20,864 nt of DNA from assembly GCA_964644675.1 (NCBI GenBank), contig CAZXWK010000036.1:1-20864 (forward strand). The letters run 5' to 3'. Of this stretch, positions 1 to 6,835 are shown piece after piece. The position numbers were made by a program, and so were the translations under genes. The notes below the pieces were generated by a model. It ran no database searches and had not been told where the DNA came from. It saw only the letters and a program-made list of their open reading frames with translations. Within the stretch, counting starts at the first letter, position 1; each line of letters opens with the position of its first letter. This stretch comes from CAZXWK01 sp964644675. Lineage in GTDB: Bacteria; Actinomycetota; Coriobacteriia; Anaerosomatales; JAAXUF01.

Positions 1-113
<113 letters not shown>

Positions 114-154
114 GGGGTTCTCGGCCGCGACGAGACGGTGTTGAAGCAAACGAA

Positions 155-180
155 GAAGGCCCCGCGAATGCGGGGCCTTC
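155..180 (+). terminator. Hairpin terminator after the sigma factor gene
   Basis: An 11-bp perfect stem (155-165 with 170-180) encloses a GAAT loop. The plus-strand 3' side ends in CTTCTGTC, not a long T run, so it is a GC-rich stem with a weak U tract. On the minus strand it lies just past the 3' end of the convergent tRNA-Asn and is preceded by A-rich bases (GAAGAA), so it may stop transcripts from both sides. Confidence 0.8.
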
Positions 181-189
181 TGTCATGTC

Positions 190-265
<76 letters not shown>

Positions 266-298
266 ATTCGGCGCGCCCGAACCCAGGCGCGAGACGAA

Positions 299-327
299 AG
301 TATACGAACCGAACGCGGCCTTTGCAA
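299..327 (-). promoter_or_regulatory. Sigma-70 type promoter of tRNA-Asn
   Basis: On the minus strand, TTGCAA (327-322) is followed after exactly 17 bases by TATACT (304-299). These match the -35 and -10 consensus at 4/6 and 5/6 positions. The predicted start lies near base 292, leaving a leader of roughly 25 nt before the tRNA 5' end at 265. Spacing and orientation fit well. Confidence 0.7.
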
Positions 328-388
328 CACGGGTCGGAGACATCATTCACGCGCGTCGAACGCACGCGGCGAAACCCGGGTGTTGGGT

Positions 389-394
389 TAGAAT
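389..394 (+). promoter_or_regulatory. Possible -10 element of the CAU tRNA
   Basis: TAGAAT sits 24 bases upstream of the tRNA gene and differs from TATAAT at one position. I see no convincing -35 box 16-18 bases upstream, so this is a weak call. The same TAGAAT hexamer occurs in the candidate promoter before the gene at 2460. Confidence 0.35.
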
Positions 395-418
395 CGTACG
401 GGTCGAGACGACGAGAAC

Positions 419-493
419 GGGCCCGTAGCTCAATGGTGGAGCAGGGGACTCATAATCCCTTGGTTGCAGGTTCGAATCCTGCCGGGCCCACCA
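419..493 (+). tRNA. tRNA with CAU anticodon (Met elongator, or Ile2)
   Basis: This is a complete 75-nt cloverleaf with encoded CCA (491-493). The acceptor stem GGGCCCG/CGGGCCC is fully paired. The D stem GCTC/GAGC has a short loop, and the anticodon stem GGGGA/TCCCT encloses CTCATAA, giving anticodon CAT. The T arm is GCAGG-TTCGAAT-CCTGC. It lacks the three consecutive G-C pairs in the anticodon stem next to the loop and the unpaired first base that mark initiator tRNAs, so it is not tRNA-fMet. Whether C34 stays unmodified (Met) or becomes lysidine (Ile, reading AUA) cannot be settled by eye. The C4-G69 and C5-G68 pairs are compatible with Ile2. Confidence 0.93.
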
Positions 494-541
494 CCGATCC
501 GCCCGAGTCGCTGTCGGGACACGGGCGACTGCAAGGAGACG

Positions 542-1612
542 ATGGACCTGAGCCGCCTCGGATCACGTGTCGGGGAGCGCCGGGCCGCGCTGCTGGCGCT
601 GGCGTGCGCGTTGGCGCTCGCCGCCGGGCTGCTCGGCGGGTGCGGGCGTCCCAATTCGGGGGCCTCGGCGCCTCGGGTCGCCCAGGAGGCGGTCGCGGCG
701 ACCGCGCCGGTCTCGGCGGCCTCTGGTGCCGCAGAGAGCACGGCGACCATGGTCGAGGTTCCCAAGCTCACGGGCACCTCGCTCGATGAGGCCCGCACGA
801 TCCTGGGGGTCGCCGGGCTGACCTTGGTGACCGAGGAGACATCGCCGAGTTCCGTGACGACGGCGCCCACGGTGATCGAGCAGGATCCTCAGGCCGGATC
901 GGTCGTGAGGTCGGGGACGGTCGTGACGGTCGTCGTCCCGGCCAGTCCCAAGAAGGCGGCGACCAAGGCCCCCAAGCGCGGCGGTTGGGTGGTCTGCCTC
1001 GATCCGGGCCATCAGGCGCATTCGGACACGAAGCCCGAGCCGATCGGTCCCGGCGCAAGAGCGACCCGACCGCGCGCGACCGGCGGAGTGACCGGCGTGT
1101 CGCTCGGCGTACCCGAGTCCGAGATCGTCCTCCAGGTGTCGATGAACCTGAAGGAGCGACTTGAGGCGGCGGGAATCACCGTGGTCATGACCCGGACGAC
1201 GAATGACGTCGATCTCTCGAACGGCGAGCGCGCGGCGATCGCGAACGCCGCGCACGCCAACCTGTTGGTCCGGGTGCACGCGGATGCGAGCGCGAATGCC
1301 GAAGAGTCGGGTGTCCGGACCTTCTTCCCCGGGCCCAACGGCTGGACCGCGCCCATCTCGCCAGCGAGCAAGCGCGCGGCACAGGCGGTGCAGGGAGCGC
1401 TGCTGCAGAGTACTCACGCCGTCGATCGAGGGGTGGTCGAGCACGGAGACGTCACGTGCTTCAACTGGTCGAAGGTGCCGGCGATCTCGGTGCAGTGCGG
1501 CCTCCTCTCGAATCCGGTCGAGGACAAGCTGCTCACGAGCCCGCACTATCAGGACAAGGTGGCCGAGGGAATGGCGGCAGGCATCATCGCCTTTCTGGAT
1601 GAGAGGGAATAG
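542..1612 (+). CDS. Lipoprotein N-acetylmuramoyl-L-alanine amidase with PASTA domain; catalytic Glu position is Gln
   Basis: The 356-residue product is a peptidoglycan amidase-like lipoprotein. A basic N-terminus and hydrophobic stretch end in a lipobox (LGGC, Cys34). A Ser/Ala linker leads to one PASTA domain (about 71-133), a fold that binds uncrosslinked peptidoglycan or muropeptides. An Amidase_3 domain fills 148-354. The zinc ligands of the family are present: His157 in DPGH, Glu192 and His246 in RVHAD. The family's second Glu, normally in a VExxFxSN-like motif before the C-terminus, is Gln318 here (SVQCGLLSN). Hydrolysis may therefore be lost or weak. I chose the ATG at 542 because AAGGAG precedes it (short 3-nt spacing) and a signal peptide follows. 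The frame stays open upstream, but any earlier start would lie inside the tRNA. The stop directly abuts the next ATG. Confidence 0.87.
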   Translation: MDLSRLGSRVGERRAALLALACALALAAGLLGGCGRPNSGASAPRVAQEAVAATAPVSAASGAAESTATMVEVPKLTGTSLDEARTILGVAGLTLVTEETSPSSVTTAPTVIEQDPQAGSVVRSGTVVTVVVPASPKKAATKAPKRGGWVVCLDPGHQAHSDTKPEPIGPGARATRPRATGGVTGVSLGVPESEIVLQVSMNLKERLEAAGITVVMTRTTNDVDLSNGERAAIANAAHANLLVRVHADASANAEESGVRTFFPGPNGWTAPISPASKRAAQAVQGALLQSTHAVDRGVVEHGDVTCFNWSKVPAISVQCGLLSNPVEDKLLTSPHYQDKVAEGMAAGIIAFLDERE

Positions 1613-2317
1613 ATGGGCACCTCCATGGGGCGGGTGATCGTTGTCGGCGGACTCATGGGCCTGGTGGTCGTGGTCGTAGTCGTGGCGCTGGTGGTGACCG
1701 GGGTGATACCCGGATCGGATTCGGGAAGGCGCCCGATCGAGGGCCCGGTGCTGGTGGCGCTCGTGCTCCCCGACGAGAAGGGCGCCAGCACGGTCAGGGT
1801 GCTCGACGTCTACACCCCCGGCCCCGGCGGCATGACCGTTCGGTCGGTGGATCCGAGTCAGAGCGCGCAGGCCGCGGGGACCACCGCCTCGACTCTCGCC
1901 GAGGTCTACTCATACGGTGGCGGCGACGCCCTGGCGACCGCGTTCGCGAAGGAGACCACGGCGTCCACGCCGCCGACCTGGGTGATCATCGGCCCGAAGC
2001 AATGGCGCGAGCTCGCCGGGACCGATCCGCTGTCTCTGCAGCTTCCCGCTCCGATGAGCGTGTACGACGGCGCGCGTCTGTATTCCTATCGCGCTGGCGT
2101 CGTCGAGGTGCCACCTCAGGAGGTGGACAAGGTGTTGGATGGCGCGGCGTACCTCGACGCTGCCCAGAATCTCATCGTGCGCGAGCAGGTCGGCGACGCG
2201 GTCGCGCGACGCCTCGTTCGGGCCGATGCGGCTTCCCTGCGAAGCGACGCCGCAGCCGAGCAGTTGACGGCGTGGTTGGCCACGATCGGCACCCCGGCCC
2301 GGCAGCCTGCACGGTAG
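1613..2317 (+). CDS. Membrane-anchored protein with a degenerate LCP-like domain
   Basis: The 234-residue product has one very Val-rich transmembrane segment (7-31) near the N-terminus and an extracytoplasmic remainder. No family is certain, but the layout recalls LCP (LytR-CpsA-Psr) ligases, which attach glycopolymers to peptidoglycan. TLAEVYSYGGGDALATAF (94-111) parallels the LCP stretch with an AYAYGGxxL-like motif. WVIIGPKQWRELA parallels the following strand and helix, and LDGAAYLDA (175-183) parallels the LDGxxALxYxR motif. The Arg and Asp residues that bind pyrophosphate in real LCP enzymes are not where expected, so this may be a non-catalytic relative. The ATG follows the amidase stop with no gap and a weak AGGGA ribosome site lies 4 nt upstream, so the pair is probably co-translated. 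An alternative start is Met5. Confidence 0.6.
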   Translation: MGTSMGRVIVVGGLMGLVVVVVVVALVVTGVIPGSDSGRRPIEGPVLVALVLPDEKGASTVRVLDVYTPGPGGMTVRSVDPSQSAQAAGTTASTLAEVYSYGGGDALATAFAKETTASTPPTWVIIGPKQWRELAGTDPLSLQLPAPMSVYDGARLYSYRAGVVEVPPQEVDKVLDGAAYLDAAQNLIVREQVGDAVARRLVRADAASLRSDAAAEQLTAWLATIGTPARQPAR

Positions 2318-2363
2318 CGTCGCAACGCTCAGGGGGCTCGTCGGGACGTTGTGTCGCCATGCG

Positions 2364-2393
2364 TGGCATTCTCCGTGGTGGCAATGGTAGAAT
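2364..2393 (+). promoter_or_regulatory. Candidate promoter of the 2460 gene (extended -10)
   Basis: TAGAAT (2388-2393) is preceded by TGG, giving an extended -10 (TGnTAGAAT). A poor -35 candidate, TGGCAT (2364-2369), lies 18 bases upstream. An imperfect hairpin (ACCAC 2396-2400 with GTGGT 2406-2410) sits at the expected start of the transcript. The stretch from 2318 to 2459 otherwise contains only a 5-bp hairpin overlapping the previous stop (2316-2329). Confidence 0.4.
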
Positions 2394-2459
2394 GCACCAC
2401 TGAAGGTGGTTGCTCGTGCCACAGGCGCTGCCCTGCACACAGGCACAAGGGGATTGAAG

Positions 2460-3263
2460 ATGTCGGACTCGCAGTCTCAGTCGTACTCGCCGACACAGAA
2501 GGCAGGCAAGAAGACCTCACCGGTCTTGATCTGGCTGCTCGTCGTCGCACTCGCCGGTGGCGCGTTTGCCGCCGCCGTCATGTACGTCGGCGGATTCGGC
2601 GCCGTGATGGACATGCTCGGCGTAGGGGGAGGGGCTCAGCCGCCGGCCTCCAGCGCCGCTTCGGCGACCACCACCTCGTCGGTCTCGCCGACTGCCACGC
2701 CTCCTGCACAGGCCGAGGGCACCCTCGCGCCCGGGGTTCCCGTCGAGGCGCAGCGGCGCATGTACGGCGAACAGATCGAGTCTCAGGAGATGATCACCGA
2801 GCTCGCCGCCGGCACGATCGCGTCGCTCGACGTGGGCACGCCCAAGGTCGATGGCGACAAGGCGGTGGTCCCGGTCACCGCGAACCTGGACGACGGGTCG
2901 ACGGTGGATGGGACACTCGTCCTACGCCGCTACAACGGTGTCTGGTACTTCTTCTCGATCACGCGTTTCGAGAAGGACCCGGAGACAGCGAACCTGCCCG
3001 ACGACTACAACAAGGACGTCGTCGCGGTCATCACCTCCGAGCAGGCGAAGCCCGACATGCAGGAAATGATCACCGACGGGCTTCTCGGCGGGGGCTATAC
3101 CACGGTGGTGGTCAAGGACACGACGCAGGGGGCTGGCACCTCGGCCGTCAACGTCACCCTGACGGGGGGCACGGAGGCCGACTCCGCCGGTCGGTTCATC
3201 CTCATCCAGGAGGACCAAGGCGGCGTACCGTACTGGTTCATCACCGGGTTCGAGAAGCAGTAG
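2460..3263 (+). CDS. Single-pass membrane protein of unknown function
   Basis: I do not recognise this 267-residue protein. It has a short polar, Ser/Gln-rich N-terminus, one transmembrane segment (about 22-43), a low-complexity Ala/Ser/Thr/Pro linker (about 58-88), and a folded extracytoplasmic region from about 92 to the end. That region appears to hold two similar halves. Each pairs a run of acidic and amide residues around QEMIT (residues about 107-114 and again near 200) with a small beta-rich domain ending in Trp-Phe pairs (VWYFFSITRFEK, then PYWFITGFEK). This suggests an internal duplication. The ATG at 2460 is chosen because AAGGGGA (2447-2453) lies 6 nt upstream; the frame extends to a GTG at 2406 without such a site. 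It may be monocistronic and is placed between the wall-remodelling pair and the polysaccharide locus, so an envelope role is likely but unproven. Confidence 0.75.
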   Translation: MSDSQSQSYSPTQKAGKKTSPVLIWLLVVALAGGAFAAAVMYVGGFGAVMDMLGVGGGAQPPASSAASATTTSSVSPTATPPAQAEGTLAPGVPVEAQRRMYGEQIESQEMITELAAGTIASLDVGTPKVDGDKAVVPVTANLDDGSTVDGTLVLRRYNGVWYFFSITRFEKDPETANLPDDYNKDVVAVITSEQAKPDMQEMITDGLLGGGYTTVVVKDTTQGAGTSAVNVTLTGGTEADSAGRFILIQEDQGGVPYWFITGFEKQ

Positions 3264-3283
3264 CGTTCCGCCACGTGATGCGT

Positions 3284-3320
3284 ACGCCCACCAGCGTGTA
3301 TCACTGGCGAGCGTGGGCGT
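3284..3320 (+). promoter_or_regulatory. Inverted repeat in the leader of the polysaccharide locus
   Basis: ACGCCCAC (3284-3291) is perfectly complementary to GTGGGCGT (3313-3320) across a 21-base loop that itself contains a short CCAG/CTGG complement. It lies between the unknown membrane protein and the BY-kinase start, 35 bases upstream of the ATG. There is no T tract, so a simple terminator is unlikely. A leader structure or protein-binding site is possible. Confidence 0.4.
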
Positions 3321-3355
3321 GAGGCACTCCACGTCACTACATCGATAGGCGGAAC

Positions 3356-5170
3356 ATGGAGCTTCGGGACTACATCAACGTCATTCGCGCGCGGAAGTGG
3401 ACCATCGTCCAGGCGATCGTCATCGTGACCGTCACCGCGCTCGCGATCTCCTACCTGCAGCCCAAGACGTACCAGGGTGTCGCGCAGGTCCTGGTGTCCG
3501 AGAAGGGCAGCGGTACCGACGTGTTCGGAAGCACGCTCGGCGCCCTGTCGACCCAGCCCGAGCGCGCCCTGCAGACGCAGGTCCAGCTCATGCAGCTCAG
3601 GCCCATCGCCGAGTCGACCATCAAGCGTCTCGACCTCCAGACCACGCCGGCCGCGCTGCTCAAGCGAGTGACGGTGACGAGCGTCGGACAGACGAACATC
3701 GTGCGGATCTCCGCCCTCGATCCCGATCCCAAGACGGCGGCGCAGATCGCGAACACCCTGGCCGAGGAGTACGTCGCGAGCGCGCGCCAAGCGCAGCGGG
3801 CCAGTCTCGCTGCGGCGGCCGACGAGGTCGAGAAGCGTCTGGAGCAGGCCAAGCTCGAGATCCTCGAGCTGGGAAAGAAGGTCGCGAGCTCGTCGAACGC
3901 GAGCGACCTGTCCGCGGAGCTGCAGATCGCCACCGGCACCTACACGACGCTGGCGGAGAAGTACGAGCAGCTCAAGATCAGCCAGCAGCTCGAGACGGGC
4001 CCCGGGCGGCTCGTGAGCCCCGCGGTACCCGACGACGAGCCGGTCGCTCCCAAGCCGCTGCGCAACGTCGTGATCGGGCTGGCGGTCGGTCTGGTGTTCG
4101 GCCTGGCGCTCGCGTTCCTGTACGAGTATCTCGACAACACCATCAAGTCCACCGAGGAGTGCGAGAAGCTCTTCAAGGCGCCGGTGCTGGGCACCGTGCC
4201 GATCGACACGATGGAGAAGGGCCAGACGAGGCGGCTCGCGATCGTGCAGGCGCCCGGCTCGGCCACCGCCGAGGCCTATCGCGTGCTGCGCAACTCGCTC
4301 GACTTCATGAACTTCCAGCACGACATGAAGTCCATCCTGGTCACTTCGGCGGCGCCGGGAGAGGGCAAGTCGACGGTCGCTGCCAACCTCGCCGCCGCGC
4401 TCGCTCAGGCCGGCAAGAAGGTGGTCCTCGTCTCGGTGGACTTCCGCAGGCCGACCACCGAGCAGTTCTTCAAGGTCAACAACATGATCGGGCTGTCCGA
4501 CGTCCTGATCGGTACGCACTCTCTCAAGTCGGCGCTGCAGCGCCCCGGCGACGAGCAGCTGCTCGTGCTCTCCTCGGGCAAGATGCCGCCCAACCCCTCT
4601 GAGCTGCTCGCATCGACGAAGATGCAGGAGGTCGTCAAGTCTCTCGAGGAGTGGGGCGACTGGATGATCATCGACACACCTCCGCTCCTCGCCGTCGCGG
4701 ACGCGGCCGCGGTCGCGCGCTGGGTCGACGGCGTCCTGATGGTCACGCAGGCCGGTGCCTCGACGCGCGAGGCGGGCAAGAAGGCCGTCGAGCTCCTCGA
4801 GAAGGTCGGCTCGAAGGTGACCGGTGTGGTCGTGTGGGGTCTGGACGAGTCGCGCGGCAGCTCGGGCGGGTACGGCTACTCGAGCGGCTACTACTATGCG
4901 AGCTACTACAGCCAGCCGAGCGGCGGCCGTCGGGGCGCCAAGCACGACAACGGCGCTCAGGCCGTCGGCGTGAGTGCCGATGCGGCGGCCGACCACTGGA
5001 TTCCCGAGGAGAGCGTGGGGCGCAAGATCGCCCGCGTCATCGGCACGGTCCTCACGGGCATGCTCGCCTTCCTGCTCGTCGTCGCCATCGCCGCGGTCGT
5101 CGCCTACTTCCTCGACCAGTACTTCGGGTGGGGACTATCCGGGATCATTGCGGGGTACTGGGGTGGGTGA
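3356..5170 (+). CDS. Polysaccharide co-polymerase and tyrosine autokinase (Wzz/BY-kinase fusion)
   Basis: The 604-residue protein controls polysaccharide chain length and assembly. Residues 1-260 form the Wzz domain: TM1 at 17-34, an extracytoplasmic region with a coiled-coil-like helix (about 140-212), a Pro-rich stretch (PxxPDDEPVAPKP) and TM2 at 236-256. Residues 270-500 form the cytoplasmic BY-kinase (CpsD/CapB-like) domain, with Walker A SAAPGEGKST (Lys338) and Walker B MIIDTPP (Asp440). The Walker A' motif reads VSVDFRRP, so the first Asp of the usual DxDxR is Ser360. A Tyr-rich cluster with seven tyrosines (506-518) is the expected autophosphorylation site. Unusually, the chain does not end there: about 30 polar residues lead to a third hydrophobic segment (562-586) and a short Gly/Trp/Tyr tail. 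Fusion of both halves in one chain is common in Gram-negatives and actinobacteria but not in Firmicutes. Only a weak GGCGGA precedes the ATG. Confidence 0.93.
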   Translation: MELRDYINVIRARKWTIVQAIVIVTVTALAISYLQPKTYQGVAQVLVSEKGSGTDVFGSTLGALSTQPERALQTQVQLMQLRPIAESTIKRLDLQTTPAALLKRVTVTSVGQTNIVRISALDPDPKTAAQIANTLAEEYVASARQAQRASLAAAADEVEKRLEQAKLEILELGKKVASSSNASDLSAELQIATGTYTTLAEKYEQLKISQQLETGPGRLVSPAVPDDEPVAPKPLRNVVIGLAVGLVFGLALAFLYEYLDNTIKSTEECEKLFKAPVLGTVPIDTMEKGQTRRLAIVQAPGSATAEAYRVLRNSLDFMNFQHDMKSILVTSAAPGEGKSTVAANLAAALAQAGKKVVLVSVDFRRPTTEQFFKVNNMIGLSDVLIGTHSLKSALQRPGDEQLLVLSSGKMPPNPSELLASTKMQEVVKSLEEWGDWMIIDTPPLLAVADAAAVARWVDGVLMVTQAGASTREAGKKAVELLEKVGSKVTGVVVWGLDESRGSSGGYGYSSGYYYASYYSQPSGGRRGAKHDNGAQAVGVSADAAADHWIPEESVGRKIARVIGTVLTGMLAFLLVVAIAAVVAYFLDQYFGWGLSGIIAGYWGG

Positions 5171-5177
5171 CGCAGCA

Positions 5178-5201
5178 GGCGTCCTCACCTGGTGTGACGC
5201 C
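5178..5201 (+). other. Small inverted repeat after the BY-kinase gene
   Basis: GGCGTC (5178-5183) pairs with GACGCC (5196-5201), with an inner CAC/GTG, forming an imperfect hairpin 8 bases after the stop. No T run follows. It could attenuate transcription into the rest of the locus. The remaining bases to 5308 show only the GAGGAG ribosome site of the next gene (5294-5299). Confidence 0.3.
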
Positions 5202-5308
5202 TCGCTGCCGACTCACGTCCCCCTGACTCCGTCCGGCACCGGTGGGCGCCTGTCGGCGTACCGTTCGAAGACCGGACGAGCGCTTCCGTTGCCGAGGAGA
5301 CGGTCCGG

Positions 5309-6835
5309 ATGAGCGGGCCTTCGCGCCTTCGGCTCGATCCGGAGTCTGCGTTCGCCGGGCACGGCGCCAAGACCGGGCTGGCCGGCAAGTCCGCTCGAAG
5401 CGCCGCGGTCGCGCTGTCGTCGCAGGCCGTTCGTCTGGGAATCACCGTGGCGGGGACTGCGATCATGTCGCGCCTGCTGACGCCGCAGGACTTCGGGCTG
5501 GTCGCGATGGTGGCTGTCATCGTTGCGTTCGCGCAGGTCTTCCGGGACGCTGGCCTGGGGACGCCGACGATCCAGAGTCCCGAGATCACGCGACCCCAGA
5601 TCAGCAACCTCTTCTGGGTGAACATGGCGGTATTGGTCGCGCTCGGGGCGGCGTTGGGGATCACGTCGCCGCTTACCGCGCGCTTCTACCACGAGCCGAG
5701 ACTCGTTGCCATCGTCGTCGCTCTGGCGGGTGCGTTCGTGCTCAACGGGCTCAGCGCGATCCACGAGGCGCTCCTCAAGCGGAGCCTGTACTTCCCGTCG
5801 CTGGGAACGTCGCAGGTCGTGGCGCAGGCGCTCGGCCTTGCGGCCATGGTGACCGCGGCCCTGCTCGGGTGGGGCTACTGGTCGCTCGTGGCCGGCACGT
5901 TCGTCACGTCGATCGTCTCGACGGTGCTCGTGTTCGCGTTCTGCCCCTGGGTGCCGAGTGCTCCCAGACGGGGAGTCGGCGCGCGCACGATGCTGGAGTC
6001 CGGCCTTCACCTGACCGGCTTCAACCTGGTGAACTACTTCGCCAAGAACGCGGACTACATCTCGATCGGCCGCGTACTCGGTGCCGTCCAGCTCGGCCTG
6101 TACTCCAAGGCGTTCCAGATCTCGATGCTCCCGATGAGCCAGATCCGCGTGCCCGTGAGCGACGTCGCGCTGCCCGTGCTCAGCGCGCTGACGCACGAGA
6201 CCGAGCGCTATCGGAGGTACTTCGAGATGATCGTCCGGGCGCTCGCCGCGATCGCGTTCCCGATCGGCGCGTTCTTCGCGCTGGAGGGAGAGCTGCTCGT
6301 CCGCATCGTGCTCGGGCCGCAGTGGACCGGTGCCGTGCCGTCGTTCCGGATCCTGTCGGTCGGAGGCGCCGTCCAGTCGGTCGTCGCCATCTGCTCGCTC
6401 ACCATGATGAGCCACGGCTACACGCGGCGGTACCTGAACCTGGGCGTCGCGAGCGCGGCGATCACCGTCACGGCGATCCTTATCGGCTTGCGTTGGGGCA
6501 TCGTCGGCGTCGCATGGGGCTACACACTGTCGAGTGTCGTGCTCTACGGCGTGACCGCGGCCGTCGCGTTCAAGGGGACGCCCGTCACGGCCGGTGGGTT
6601 CGTGCGCGCGACGGCGCTCCCGTTCGCGGTGACGCTCTGCGCTACCGCGGCGGGCGGCTTCGTGATGTTCTGGGCTCCGTTCACCATGCTCGGTTCCGGA
6701 CTCGCAGTGACCGCGGTGTTCTCGGCCGTCTACGTCGGGCTCGTGTTCGCGAGCCGAGGGCTTCGTGAGACCGTGTCGCAGCTCCTGCGCTCGATCCGAT
6801 CGCGTGAGGTCGCCGGGCAGGTGAAGTCGGCATGA
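5309..6835 (+). CDS. Wzx-type polysaccharide/oligosaccharide flippase (WzxC-like)
   Basis: This 508-residue integral membrane protein belongs to the MOP/polysaccharide-transport superfamily and should flip the lipid-linked repeat unit across the membrane. After about 30 polar residues the first membrane helix leads to RLLTPQDFGLVAM (55-67), the signature of this group. It is followed by the FRDAGLGTPTIQ stretch and a run of hydrophobic segments consistent with 12-14 helices. A later ADYISIGRVLGAVQLGLYSKAFQ-like region at helix 7 is typical of the WzxC (colanic acid exporter-like) branch. GAGGAG lies 9 nt before the ATG. A 138-nt gap separates it from the BY-kinase, whereas its stop overlaps the next start (ATGA), so it heads the tightly coupled part of the operon. 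The substrate cannot be inferred. Confidence 0.92.
   Translation: MSGPSRLRLDPESAFAGHGAKTGLAGKSARSAAVALSSQAVRLGITVAGTAIMSRLLTPQDFGLVAMVAVIVAFAQVFRDAGLGTPTIQSPEITRPQISNLFWVNMAVLVALGAALGITSPLTARFYHEPRLVAIVVALAGAFVLNGLSAIHEALLKRSLYFPSLGTSQVVAQALGLAAMVTAALLGWGYWSLVAGTFVTSIVSTVLVFAFCPWVPSAPRRGVGARTMLESGLHLTGFNLVNYFAKNADYISIGRVLGAVQLGLYSKAFQISMLPMSQIRVPVSDVALPVLSALTHETERYRRYFEMIVRALAAIAFPIGAFFALEGELLVRIVLGPQWTGAVPSFRILSVGGAVQSVVAICSLTMMSHGYTRRYLNLGVASAAITVTAILIGLRWGIVGVAWGYTLSSVVLYGVTAAVAFKGTPVTAGGFVRATALPFAVTLCATAAGGFVMFWAPFTMLGSGLAVTAVFSAVYVGLVFASRGLRETVSQLLRSIRSREVAGQVKSA

Noticed and set aside
464..541. Extended N-terminus of the amidase starting inside the tRNA
   Set aside because: The frame is open there, but a start within a tRNA gene is implausible, and the signal peptide begins at 542.
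2318..2459. Riboswitch or terminator between the LCP-like gene and the next gene
   Set aside because: Only short hairpins of 5-7 bp are visible and no T tract or known aptamer core is recognisable.
3095..4996. Long minus-strand frame opposite the BY-kinase
   Set aside because: It is Arg/Leu/His/Asp-rich low-complexity sequence typical of antisense frames in GC-rich genes, and overlaps a gene with clear kinase motifs.
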